Source of the DNA: an uncultured Chitinophaga sp. | Lineage (GTDB): Bacteria > Bacteroidota > Bacteroidia > Cytophagales > Cyclobacteriaceae | Assembly: GCA_902168205.1 (NCBI GenBank) | Contig: CABHOK010000004.1 | Span: 1-64,000 of the forward strand | Length of the DNA stretch: 64,000 bases | Reading direction: 5' to 3' | In this document: piece after piece, positions 40,477 to 48,696 of the stretch | How the letters are laid out: each line of letters opens with the position of its first letter | Position numbering within the stretch: position 1 is the stretch's first letter | Translations under genes and position numbers: made by a program | Notes under the pieces: generated by a model | Database searches by the model: none | The model's input: the letters and a program-made list of their open reading frames with translations, nothing else | Told to the model about the DNA's origin: nothing

Positions 40477-42225
40477 ATGCGCAAAACACGTTTTATTATT
40501 CTGCTGCTGATTGCTTTTACATGTATAGCTATATCTTCCTGTAACGATGAAGATGATGACCCGGAATCAACCGATACAGACACGGAGACAACAGTAGATG
40601 TGGAGGAAGACGGTGGATATGCGGCTACGATAGCTGATGCTTTAGCCGCGAATGCCAGCACGCACGAAGAAGATGCTGACTATATATGGAATGAATCGGA
40701 TGAAGTGACGATAATGCTCAATGGAAGCTCGATTACCGTAGAACCTGCAGTGGCGACTGTTGATGGAAGTACAGTAACAATCACTGCAGCCGGTACCTAT
40801 CGCGTTAGCGGCACGCTCGATAACGGACAGGTAATTGTGAATACGGAAGACGAAGCAACCGTTAGACTGATTCTTAATGGTGCTACACTCAATAATTCAT
40901 CTACAGCTCCGCTATATATAGCGAGCGCTGAAAAGACCGTGATTGTACTGGCCGAAAACACCACGAACACCATTACAGATGGCGACACATACATTTTTGC
41001 CAGCGAGGATGAAGATGAGCCAAATGCAGCGCTATTCAGTAAAGCTGATCTTACTATATATGGTAGTGGTTCACTAACGGTGAACGGTAATTACAACGAT
41101 GCTATTGGAAGTAAAGACGGCTTGATCATCAACGGAGGCTCTATTACGGTTACCGCTGCTGACGATGGTATACGTGGTAAAGATTACCTGGTAGTGAAAG
41201 ATGGTACGATAGAAGTAAATTCAGGTGGCGATGGACTTAAGTCTGATAACGATGAAGATACAGACGCAGGGTATATATCTATAGGAGGTGGCGATATTAC
41301 AATTACTGCTGCCGGTGATGCTATAGCTGCAGAAACCGATGCGCTGATTAGCGATGGCAAACTTACGCTTATTACCGGAGGAGGCAGTAACAGCAGTATA
41401 AGTGATGATGATTCTGCAAAAGGTGTTAAGGCAGGTGCGTTACTGATTGTGGAGGCAGGAACATTCGACATAAACTCTGCAGACGATGGTGTTCACAGCA
41501 ATGCTAATATATCCCTTAATGGTGGCACGCTTAACATTGCTACCGGAGACGATGCCGTTCACGCTGACGCTTACCTTGGTATTAACGGAAGTGACATCAT
41601 AATTTCCAAATCATACGAAGGTATAGAAGCAGCGGTGATTGCCGTTACGGACGGAACAGTACATGTCACATCAAGCGATGACGGTGTAAACGGAGCAACT
41701 GACGCTTCGATTGAACCCTACCTGTACGTATATGGCGGATATATATATGTAGACGCTTCTGGTGATGGTATAGATATAAACGGATCGATCGTAATGACTG
41801 ACGGTACGGTAGTTGTTAACGGACCTACCGCGAATAACAATGCTCCGATTGATTATGATGGATCTTTCAGAATCACCGGAGGCTATTTACTGGCGGTGGG
41901 CAGTTCAGGCATGGCACAGATACCCGGGGCATCTTCTTCGCAGAACTCTGTTTTAATAACACTAAGCGCTGCTCAAACGGCAGGTTCGCTGGTACATTTA
42001 CAGGCAAGTGACGGCACAGCATTGGCAACCTTCAAGCCATCGAAAAAATATCAATCTGTTGCATTCTCATCACCTGATTTGAAGACCGGCACAACGTATA
42101 GCCTATACCTTGGCGGAAGCTCTACGGGCACGGCCACCGATGGTTTGTATAGTGGAGGTAGCTATACTGTGGGCACGTTGAGTAAGAGCTTTACTATATC
42201 AAGTGTGTCAACAAAAGTAAATTGA
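40477..42225 (+). CDS. Cthe_2159-type carbohydrate-binding beta-helix lipoprotein
   Basis: The 582-residue product has a lipoprotein signal (IILLLIAFTCIAISSCNDED), an acidic Asp/Glu/Thr linker, and a right-handed beta-helix built of repeated short turns (GLIINGGSITVTAADDGIRG, GYISIGGGDITITAAGDAIA, ISLNGGTLNIATGDDAVHAD, YIYVDASGDGIDINGS). This matches the Cthe_2159 family, cellulose/pectin-binding beta-helix proteins. It is probably displayed at the outer membrane through the lipid anchor. Many Asp residues at turn ends may bind calcium. Monocistronic. Confidence 0.85.
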   Translation: MRKTRFIILLLIAFTCIAISSCNDEDDDPESTDTDTETTVDVEEDGGYAATIADALAANASTHEEDADYIWNESDEVTIMLNGSSITVEPAVATVDGSTVTITAAGTYRVSGTLDNGQVIVNTEDEATVRLILNGATLNNSSTAPLYIASAEKTVIVLAENTTNTITDGDTYIFASEDEDEPNAALFSKADLTIYGSGSLTVNGNYNDAIGSKDGLIINGGSITVTAADDGIRGKDYLVVKDGTIEVNSGGDGLKSDNDEDTDAGYISIGGGDITITAAGDAIAAETDALISDGKLTLITGGGSNSSISDDDSAKGVKAGALLIVEAGTFDINSADDGVHSNANISLNGGTLNIATGDDAVHADAYLGINGSDIIISKSYEGIEAAVIAVTDGTVHVTSSDDGVNGATDASIEPYLYVYGGYIYVDASGDGIDINGSIVMTDGTVVVNGPTANNNAPIDYDGSFRITGGYLLAVGSSGMAQIPGASSSQNSVLITLSAAQTAGSLVHLQASDGTALATFKPSKKYQSVAFSSPDLKTGTTYSLYLGGSSTGTATDGLYSGGSYTVGTLSKSFTISSVSTKVN

Positions 42226-42321
42226 CGTAAAAAAACATAACTCCGGATTTAGTGATGGTCCAGAGTTTATGTTTGTAACCGGTTACCACAATCTCACGCC
42301 CTTCACTATATTTATAGGGTA

Positions 42322-42756
42322 ATGGCAAAGACAACAACCCCTCGCAAAAGAACATCTTCGCTTTCAGGCCCAGCGCAGGTGGCAGAATTTATTCAAACCA
42401 CCAGCCATCCGTTAAAACCAGCGGTAGAGCAAGTTCGTGATATAATTCTAAGCGTTGATAAAGCAATCACCGAGCACATCAAATGGAATGCACCAAGCTT
42501 TTGTTTTGATGGTGATGATCGTATTACATTCAATCTGAGTAAAAACGATCGTATATTATTGATCTTTCATCGTGGTGCAAAAGTGAAAGACAGCAAGAAT
42601 AAAGAACCATTAATTGAAGACACCACCGGTCTTCTCGAATGGCTCGCACCTGATAGAGGCGTAGTAAAGTTTCAAAGTATAGAAGATGTAGCCGATAAAA
42701 AGGCTGCGTTGAAAAAAGTAGTGAAGCTGTGGCTGGCGGCAACGAGCGGTCAATAA
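42322..42756 (+). CDS. DUF1801-family protein
   Basis: The 144-residue product has VEQVRDIILSVDKAITEHIK followed by WNAPSFCFDGDDRITFNLSK and ILLIFHRGAKVKDS, the W-N-A-P-S-F and R-I-T-F pattern of DUF1801 (YdhG/YjbR-like fold). Such proteins are small and of unknown function, often near regulators. An N-terminal basic tail (AKTTTPRKRTSSLS) is present. It converges with the MFS gene. Confidence 0.85.
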   Translation: MAKTTTPRKRTSSLSGPAQVAEFIQTTSHPLKPAVEQVRDIILSVDKAITEHIKWNAPSFCFDGDDRITFNLSKNDRILLIFHRGAKVKDSKNKEPLIEDTTGLLEWLAPDRGVVKFQSIEDVADKKAALKKVVKLWLAATSGQ

Positions 42757-42764
42757 ATCAACAA

Positions 42765-42793
42765 ATAAAAAAAGCCGGCAATTAAACCGGCTT
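42765..42793 (-). terminator. Terminator of the MFS gene
   Basis: AAGCCGG / CCGGCTT stem with an 8-base loop; on the minus strand it is followed by a T7 run. It lies between two convergent genes. Confidence 0.8.
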
Positions 42794-42827
42794 AGTGTTA
42801 TTATAGCTTTATAGCTAAGTTAGTCTG

Positions 42828-44078
42828 CTATGCAACCCTCGCGCTATCCGCAACATTGGCAGCAGGTTCATGTTTATACTTAAACACAAACGGAAAGACA
42901 ATTCCCAGTATTAAAGTATATCCTGCAAAGGCAAGCCATATACTTTGCCAGTCGCGATTCTCACCAACGGTAAAGTAATCTACAACCCAGCCACTCAATA
43001 TACCTCCTAAAAATGCACCTACACCGTTTGTCATGAGCATGAATAAACCCTGCGCGCTTGCCAGAATGGAATGGTCTGCTTCATTCTTTACAAATAGCGA
43101 TCCGGATATATTAAAGAAGTCGAAAGCCATGCCGTAGATAATCATTGAGAGCACCAGCAGTATAAATCCATCACCAGGATTTCCAAATCCAAAAAGTCCG
43201 AAGCGTAATACCCAGGCAAAAATACTCATTAACATCACCCTCTTGATACCAAAGCGTTGCAGGAAGAATGGTATAGTAAGAATAAATAATGTCTCCGATA
43301 TCTGTGATATCGACATCAGTATACTCGGATGTTTAACTGCGAAAGAATCCGGATAGTCTGCCGTGAACGAGTGGATGAAAGCTTCACCAAATGTATTAGT
43401 TATTTGCAGGGCAGCGCCCAGAAACATAGCGAAGATAAAGAACACTGCCGTGCGAGGTTTCTTGAATAACACGAAGGCGTCAAGACCGAGGTATGATAAA
43501 AATGAATTGCCGCGCTTTATTTTTGTTGGCGGGCAAGGCGGAAGCGTAAATGCATACAGCCCGAGGAGTAAGCCTGACCCCGCGCTTACATAAAGCTGTA
43601 TAGGACTTAGTGACCACTTGCCCAGGTCGATTACCCACATAGCAACTACAAACCCAACGGTGCCCCATACGCGAATAGGCGGAAAGAATTTCACTACATC
43701 AATTCCTTCTTTCTCCAACGCTGCATACGACACCGAGTTGTTCAGCGCGATGGTGGGCATGTAGAACATGGAGTTTATGAGCATGATGAAATACATGGTT
43801 TCATAATCCGTAACGCTGGCAGCATAGAACAATGCTATAGCTCCAATAATGTGACAAATACCCAGCAGCCGTTCGGCATTTATCCAGCGGTCGGCCACAA
43901 TACCAATGATGGAAGGCATAAACAACGAGGCGAGTCCCATGGTAGCATAAATGCTGCCGACTTGTCCTCCTGAAAATTTCAATGTAACGATCATGTAACC
44001 TCCCATGGAGATCAGCCACGCACCCCAAACGAAGAACTCCATGAAGTTCATCACGATAAGACGGCCCTTAATATTCAT
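42828..44078 (-). CDS. MFS transporter, nucleoside:H+ symporter (NupG-like) family
   Basis: The 416-residue membrane protein has 12 helices and starts RLIVMNFMEFFVWGAWLISM, then GGYMIVTLKFSGGQVGSIYA and SIIGIVADRWINAERLLGIC, which is the NHS/NupG family signature (M-x-F-x-E-x-F-x-W-G-A-W and G-x-x-A-D-R-W). The C-half has FFNISGSLFVKNEADHSILA and AQGLFMLMTNGVGAFLGGIL. It likely imports nucleosides with protons. It is divergent from the pentapeptide gene. Confidence 0.9.
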   Translation of the reverse strand: MNIKGRLIVMNFMEFFVWGAWLISMGGYMIVTLKFSGGQVGSIYATMGLASLFMPSIIGIVADRWINAERLLGICHIIGAIALFYAASVTDYETMYFIMLINSMFYMPTIALNNSVSYAALEKEGIDVVKFFPPIRVWGTVGFVVAMWVIDLGKWSLSPIQLYVSAGSGLLLGLYAFTLPPCPPTKIKRGNSFLSYLGLDAFVLFKKPRTAVFFIFAMFLGAALQITNTFGEAFIHSFTADYPDSFAVKHPSILMSISQISETLFILTIPFFLQRFGIKRVMLMSIFAWVLRFGLFGFGNPGDGFILLVLSMIIYGMAFDFFNISGSLFVKNEADHSILASAQGLFMLMTNGVGAFLGGILSGWVVDYFTVGENRDWQSIWLAFAGYTLILGIVFPFVFKYKHEPAANVADSARVA

Positions 44079-44329
44079 TAAGCAGGATTTAGGTAAAGTA
44101 ATGAGTTATGTAAATGTTAAAGGCCTCGAATATAAAGGCATTTTACTTAATATCTAAGTAATTTCATTTTCTCAATCCGCCACCCTGCCTTGTGCCGGAG
44201 AAGTGTGATTTGGCAGTCGAAATTTTGTATCGGTGCTTACGCATTTATCCTTCCGGATTATTCGTTACAAACGGTTACTGATTTATATTTGAACGACATC
44301 GCCTTGTAACTAACAAACTATATTTTGCT

Positions 44330-44902
44330 ATGATCCGCCCCTCAATTGAGAACGAAACTTTTGATGGAATTAACTTTACTGAAACCGAACTGAAAAAAGG
44401 TGAGTATGAGAATTGCATTTTCAAGAACTGCATTTTTTCCGGAGCGGATCTGTTCGAAATAGTTTTTTCAGAATGTCGGTTTGAAGCGTGCGACCTGAGC
44501 ATGGCTAAACTGCGCAATACGTCATTTCGCAACGCCCGATTTAAAAACTGCAAACTAATGGGATTGCGTTTTGACGAATGTCATAAAATGCTGCTGTCGT
44601 TTTCGTTCGAAGAATGTATACTGAACTTCTCATCATTCTATAAACTCAAGATCAAGGGCACATCGTTTAAGGCATGTAAACTTCATGACGTTGAATTTAT
44701 AGAAGCCGAACTTCCACAGGCAAATTTTGACCGCTGCGATCTGCAAGGTGCAACATTTGAAAATACAAAACTGGAAGGAGCCGATTTCAGAACAGCCTAT
44801 AATTATACTATCGATCCGGAAATGAATCGCATTGCCAAAGCCAGATTTTCATTGCCCGATGTTGTCGGCTTGTTGTATAGACACAATATTGTGATTGGCT
44901 GA
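44330..44902 (+). CDS. Pentapeptide-repeat protein
   Basis: The 190-residue product is built of A(D/N)LxX-type repeats, for example FSGADLFEIVFSECRFEACD, NTSFRNARFKNCKLMGLRFD, ANFDRCDLQGATFENTKLEG. This makes a right-handed quadrilateral beta helix with many Cys and Phe in the core. It resembles the Qnr/McbG branch that mimics DNA and protects gyrase, but proof is lacking. The ends (IDPEMNRIAKARFSLPDVVG) match Qnr-type C-terminal caps. Confidence 0.85.
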   Translation: MIRPSIENETFDGINFTETELKKGEYENCIFKNCIFSGADLFEIVFSECRFEACDLSMAKLRNTSFRNARFKNCKLMGLRFDECHKMLLSFSFEECILNFSSFYKLKIKGTSFKACKLHDVEFIEAELPQANFDRCDLQGATFENTKLEGADFRTAYNYTIDPEMNRIAKARFSLPDVVGLLYRHNIVIG

Positions 44903-45052
44903 TTTATATTCTGTTCCTGTAATATATACTTCATCGCTTGTAGTTGAACGGATAATATCATCAGATTGCGATTATACTTTTGTCGCAAATAACCTGCTTT
45001 CTGTCGCCTTAGCCCCTCACACCAGCCTGCCTCATTGCTGTAAGTTTGTAGT

Positions 45053-45094
45053 GTAAGCAAACGCTTACGCATTTATCTGTAAGTAAACACTTAC
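45053..45094. promoter_or_regulatory. Two dyad operators of the ArsR-type regulator
   Basis: GTAAGCAAACGCTTAC (45053-45068) and GTAAGTAAACACTTAC (45079-45094) are perfect 6-bp inverted repeats around AAAC. Their centres are 26 bases apart, and the second ends six bases before the ArsR start codon. They have the size and place of autoregulatory winged-helix operators. Confidence 0.7.
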
Positions 45095-45100
45095 CTATAT

Positions 45101-45442
45101 ATGACGGTACAGGCACGAAGAGATGTATTCCAGGCAATAGCCGATCCGACACGCAGAGATATTCTGAGTTTGATCGCGCACCAGTCACTGAACCTGAATG
45201 CTATAGCAGAACAATTTGATGTGAGTCGCCCCGCTATATCTCAACACATCAAGATACTAACGGAATGCGGACTCATTATTATTCGCGAACAGGGACGTGA
45301 GCGGTATTGCGAGTTGCAACCTCAGAAGCTCGAAGCAGTATCCGATTGGCTGAAACCTTTTCATAAACGATGGGAATATAATTTCAACAAGCTCGATATC
45401 GTGTTACGAAAAATGAAACCAACTAAAAAAACAAAAAAATGA
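45101..45442 (+). CDS. ArsR/SmtB-type winged-helix regulator
   Basis: The 113-residue product begins [20 protein letters not shown] (I-A-D-P-T-R-R-x-I-L) and carries the recognition helix [20 protein letters not shown] followed by the wing [19 protein letters not shown]. There is no metal-binding Cys box, so it belongs to the metal-independent type paired with SRPBCC proteins. It overlaps the next gene by four bases. Two dyads directly upstream fit autorepression. Confidence 0.92.
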   Translation: MTVQARRDVFQAIADPTRRDILSLIAHQSLNLNAIAEQFDVSRPAISQHIKILTECGLIIIREQGRERYCELQPQKLEAVSDWLKPFHKRWEYNFNKLDIVLRKMKPTKKTKK

Positions 45443-45927
45443 CAACGACAACTAAAAACCAGCTCAAAGTGGTTGCCGAGCCAGGCAAGCAGGAGCTCTT
45501 TATCTATCGCGAATTTGATGCGCCACGCGAAGATGTATTCAAAGCATTTACGGATCCTAAACTTGTTACACAGTGGTTAGGACCCCATGGTCTCAAAATG
45601 GAAATTGAGAAGTATGATATTCGTACTGGTGGTTCATACCGATACACGCATGCTGATGCAAATGGTAAATATGTTTTTAATGGTGCCGTACACGAAGTGC
45701 ATGCTCCGGAACGTATTATTCAAACTTTTGAATTTGAAGGATTGCCCGAGCGCGGTCATGTTAGCCTGGATATAGCGTTGTTCGAAGCATTGCCGGGAAA
45801 CAGAACACGCGTAACCATGCAATCTGTGTTTAGATCGGTAACCGATCGTGACGGCATGGTTCAGTCTGGAATGGAGCGCGGTGTGCGCGAAGGTTTTGAA
45901 AGACTCGATGCACTACTGGATCAATAA
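45439..45927 (+). CDS. SRPBCC (AHSA1-like) domain protein
   Basis: The 162-residue product has [20 protein letters not shown] then [20 protein letters not shown] and [20 protein letters not shown], ending [17 protein letters not shown], the AHSA1-like helix-grip fold. The gene overlaps arsR by ATGA. ArsR-SRPBCC pairs are widespread; the ligand and role are unknown. The VOC gene follows after 55 bases. Confidence 0.92.
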   Translation: MTTTTKNQLKVVAEPGKQELFIYREFDAPREDVFKAFTDPKLVTQWLGPHGLKMEIEKYDIRTGGSYRYTHADANGKYVFNGAVHEVHAPERIIQTFEFEGLPERGHVSLDIALFEALPGNRTRVTMQSVFRSVTDRDGMVQSGMERGVREGFERLDALLDQ

Positions 45928-45982
45928 TGTATAGCCATTGAATATATAGTATAGATTTAAAAATCATATCAATAGTAAAGCG

Positions 45983-46399
45983 ATGACAAAAGAATTGTGG
46001 ATCAACCTCCCGGTAAAAGATGTGAAGAAATCAAAAGATTTTTTTACGGCAATCGGATTTACCATTAATAAAAACGCACCGGCTTCTGATAGTTCTGCGA
46101 GTTTCCTGATTGGAACCAAGAATATAGTGATGATGCTTTTTGAGGAATCACTTTTTCAGAAGTTCACCAATCATGCCCTTGCCGATACCAGTAAAAGCAC
46201 AGAAGTTTTACTTTCATTTGATGCCGAAAGCAGGCAGGAAGTAGACGAGCTTGCCAGGAAAGTAACTGCAGCCGGAGGTAAAGTTTTTGCACAGCCCGGA
46301 GAAAGCCAGGGATGGATGTACGCATTTGGGTTTGCTGACCCGGACGGTCATCGCTGGAATGTACTATATATGGACATGGCAAAAATGCCCAAAGGCTAG
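45983..46399 (+). CDS. VOC-superfamily (glyoxalase-like) protein
   Basis: The 138-residue product has two beta-alpha-beta-beta-beta modules: LWINLPVKDVKKSKDFFTAI then GFTINKNAPASD, and RQEVDELARKVTAAGGKVFA then WMYAFGFADPDGHRWNVLYM. Metal ligands of glyoxalase I are only partly visible, so it may be a binding protein or an extradiol-type resistance protein. It is the third gene of the ArsR operon. Confidence 0.88.
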   Translation: MTKELWINLPVKDVKKSKDFFTAIGFTINKNAPASDSSASFLIGTKNIVMMLFEESLFQKFTNHALADTSKSTEVLLSFDAESRQEVDELARKVTAAGGKVFAQPGESQGWMYAFGFADPDGHRWNVLYMDMAKMPKG

Positions 46400-46426
46400 T
46401 CTGTAATTTTCTCCTCTCATTATCAT

Positions 46427-46464
46427 TATCCATTGCCATGGGATTAATCCCATGGCAATGGATA
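46427..46464. repeat. 38-bp perfect palindrome with GGGATTAATCCC core
   Basis: Nineteen base pairs are fully symmetric about 46445/46446 (arms include TATCCATTGCCATGGGATT). The core GGGATTAATCCC recurs at 61207-61218 in a weaker palindrome. It lies 28 bases after the VOC gene and 21 before the next start. It may act as a terminator-like hairpin or be a REP-type repeat. Confidence 0.8.
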
Positions 46465-46484
46465 TATTTGTATTTTGATCATTC

Positions 46485-46967
46485 ATGAAACCGCTCATCA
46501 ATAAAAAATATATACTCGAAAGATTTGAAGGCAAGGGTGGTTGGACATTCGCGCGTATACCGGAAATACCTCAGGATAAAAAAGCTCATTTTGGCTGGGT
46601 AAAAGTGCGCGGCACAATTGATGGTTATGAAATACGAAAGTATCACCTCATGCCCATGGGTAATGGCAAATTATTTTTGCCGGTAAAAGCGGAGATCAGA
46701 AGGAAAATCAAGAAAGATGTTGGCGATAAAGTTCATATAATTCTATACCCCGATAATGAACCATTGGAAGTGCCCGAAGAAATGTTGCTTTGCCTGCAAG
46801 ACGAACCACAAGCACTAAAGTTTTTTAATTCACTTTCCGAAAGCGAACAAAAGTTCTACATCGATTATATATACTCCGCGAAAAAGGAAGAAACGAAGAT
46901 TGACCGGATGGCTAAATCAATTAACCGATTGCAGCGCGGACTCAAACTTTACGAGCAGGAAATATAG
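46485..46967 (+). CDS. YdeI/OmpD-associated-family protein with DUF1905
   Basis: The 160-residue product has an N-terminal DUF1905 barrel (LERFEGKGGWTFARIPEIPQ, GWVKVRGTIDGYEIRKYHLM, RRKIKKDVGDKVHIILYPDN) and a C-terminal YdeI helical part (LCLQDEPQALKFFNSLSESE then QKFYIDYIYSAKKEETK and MAKSINRLQRGL). Function unknown; such proteins are often seen with regulators and stress genes. It is next to the palindrome described above. Confidence 0.88.
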   Translation: MKPLINKKYILERFEGKGGWTFARIPEIPQDKKAHFGWVKVRGTIDGYEIRKYHLMPMGNGKLFLPVKAEIRRKIKKDVGDKVHIILYPDNEPLEVPEEMLLCLQDEPQALKFFNSLSESEQKFYIDYIYSAKKEETKIDRMAKSINRLQRGLKLYEQEI

Positions 46968-46995
46968 GTATACACAGTCAGCTATAGTAAGAAAA

Positions 46996-47292
46996 CTACT
47001 TTTTATTAAAGACGAGCCCTGCAGATTTCAAGGCCTCGCGCAGCTTGGGTATAGAGGATGGTCCCATACCATGAAGCGTTAGTATATCAGCTTCATTTTT
47101 TTGTGCAAGTTGTTGCAATGTTCTAATGCCCGCATTTTCTAATGCGCGCCTGGCAGGAGCAGCGAGTAACGCGGCAAAACCTGCTACCGGTTTGCGTTGT
47201 TCTTCGCAAACCGGGCAGGTTGGGCAATGACTGCTTTTATAGTATTGATGTCGGTTTTTACAAGCGCGAGGAATGCTCTTCGAAACAGTCAT
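46996..47292 (-). CDS. Small protein with zinc knuckle and RpoA-CTD-like HhH domain
   Basis: The 98-residue product has a Cys/His-rich N-terminus (CKNRHQYYKSSHCPTCPVCE) with C-P-T-C-P-V-C as a zinc knuckle, then LLAAPARRALENAGIRTLQQ, LAQKNEADILTLHGMGPSSI and PKLREALKSAGLVF, a helix-hairpin-helix domain that resembles the RNA polymerase alpha C-terminal domain. Likely a DNA-binding protein. Comparable small RpoA-CTD-like proteins exist in Bacteroidota with unknown role. It lies upstream of the SRPBCC gene's end (24-base gap), same strand. Confidence 0.78.
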   Translation of the reverse strand: MTVSKSIPRACKNRHQYYKSSHCPTCPVCEEQRKPVAGFAALLAAPARRALENAGIRTLQQLAQKNEADILTLHGMGPSSIPKLREALKSAGLVFNKK

Positions 47293-47316
47293 TGATAAAA
47301 ATTGTTGATCACGGAA

Positions 47317-47745
47317 TTATACGTTAGTCTCAACGTATGTCTTGAAGTTATCAAGAATTGCCTGCCAGCCACCGCGTTGCATTTCGATAGGGTTTGTATC
47401 TTCGGGATCAAATGTCTCAGACACTTTTGTCTCATTGCCGTTGGAAGTAAAAACGATCTTTACTTTTCTTCCATCCGACATAGCGTATTCAATTACTTTG
47501 TGTTTTTCAACGTTGCTATATACACCCTCAAAGTCAAAACTGAAACTGCCATCTTTAGCGGCCATTGTTGTCTTGAATTTGCCATCCTTGCGCAGATCAT
47601 TGTCTGCATACGGTGCATGCCAATCTTCAGATGCCTGGCACCACTGCATAATGTGATTGGGTTCTGACCACATCGTCCATACTTTTTCTATAGGAGCTTT
47701 GATTGTTGCTTCAACGGTGATGGCGGCTTTAGTTGTTGTTTCCAT
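47317..47745 (-). CDS. SRPBCC (AHSA1-like) domain protein
   Basis: The 142-residue product has AITVEATIKAPIEKVWTMWS, EPNHIMQWCQASEDWHAPYA and FSFDFEGVYSNVEKHKVIEY, with a C-terminal helix MQRGGWQAILDNFKTYVE. It belongs to the AHSA1/SRPBCC family like the genes at 3253 and 45439, but is a distinct paralogue. It probably shares a transcript with the HhH gene downstream. Ligand unknown. Confidence 0.88.
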   Translation of the reverse strand: METTTKAAITVEATIKAPIEKVWTMWSEPNHIMQWCQASEDWHAPYADNDLRKDGKFKTTMAAKDGSFSFDFEGVYSNVEKHKVIEYAMSDGRKVKIVFTSNGNETKVSETFDPEDTNPIEMQRGGWQAILDNFKTYVETNV

Positions 47746-47955
47746 AATATAAGTTGTTTTAGGGTTTGCTATTTTGTTGTTGTCGTTTTGACATTACAAA
47801 CATAGTACAATAACCCGGTCTGATGGTTGGCGAAAAACGACTTTGAGGGAGGCGAATTGCGACAAAAATCCACTTGTTGGAACGTGTATAATTCAGTTGG
47901 TCGTGTTCTTTATAGAAAAGCATAGACCATACGTTGTGGAATGGTTGGTATTCAA

Positions 47956-47995
47956 CTAGAAAGAGCAGAACATTCCTAGAAAGAGTAGAACATTC
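47956..47995. repeat. 20-bp tandem duplication at a gene's 3' end
   Basis: CTAGAAAGAGCAGAACATTC is followed directly by the same sequence with one C-to-T change. The second copy encodes the last codons (MFYSF and stop) of the barrel gene on the minus strand; the first copy lies just beyond the stop. Confidence 0.75.
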
Positions 47996-48686
47996 CCGTA
48001 GATAAACCAAATGCATAGATATACTCCTTCGTGTCGTCATCAACTGTAATAGATCGTATGGTGCGCTGGTAATACGGTTCTACCCGTAATGCAAATCGTT
48101 TCATGATCTGGTAATCAATACCAACTCCACCGCTTGCCATAGCAGAGAATGTAGTATAGCCCGCACGTTTGGAAAATGCATAGTCGCTGTCGCTTCCATT
48201 AGCAAATGAGGAGTGCACTTTGGTTCGCTTCGCAAGAAAGATGTTGGTGGCAATTCCAGCCGTTGCAAATAGCCTGATCTTTTTATGAGTATAAATTCCG
48301 TAATTAATATTCAGCGGAAGCGTAATATACTTGAAGCGGTAAATCGTTCTGCTTTTCATTGGCAGGGAGGCATCATCGGGCGTCCACTGCAGATCTTCGA
48401 ATTTTGTTTTATAGCTTCGGTTAGCATATCCAACTCCACCTTCCAGATATACCCGGTTATTGAATTTATAGCGCACTTGTGAGTGTACAGTGAACCCGGT
48501 GTGGCCTGTTTCGTTTTTATTGCGCGTAGCTTTTGTCCATTCATTGTTAGAACTGAAATCAAGCGTTCGGCTGGTGTAGTCGAACGAGCCCATCAGACCG
48601 ATGGCCGTAAATCCTCTTGACTTTTCCTGTTGACATTGTGCCGCAACGGGAAGCAGCAGGAATAGTATATATAGCCTGAATTGCAT
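47976..48686 (-). CDS. Outer-membrane beta-barrel protein
   Basis: From the ATG at 48686 the product (236 residues) has a signal peptide (FRLYILFLLLPVAAQCQ) and a barrel of alternating strands (HSQVRYKFNNRVYLEGGVGY, YITLPLNINYGIYTHKKI, YQIMKRFALRVEPYYQRTI), ending in the aromatic GMFYSF typical of outer-membrane proteins. It resembles PorT/OmpW-type 8-strand barrels of Bacteroidota. It lies 10 bases downstream of the dihaem-cytochrome-like gene, so the pair forms an operon. Confidence 0.85.
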   Translation of the reverse strand: MQFRLYILFLLLPVAAQCQQEKSRGFTAIGLMGSFDYTSRTLDFSSNNEWTKATRNKNETGHTGFTVHSQVRYKFNNRVYLEGGVGYANRSYKTKFEDLQWTPDDASLPMKSRTIYRFKYITLPLNINYGIYTHKKIRLFATAGIATNIFLAKRTKVHSSFANGSDSDYAFSKRAGYTTFSAMASGGVGIDYQIMKRFALRVEPYYQRTIRSITVDDDTKEYIYAFGLSTGMFYSF

Positions 48687-48696
48687 GTGGTATAGT

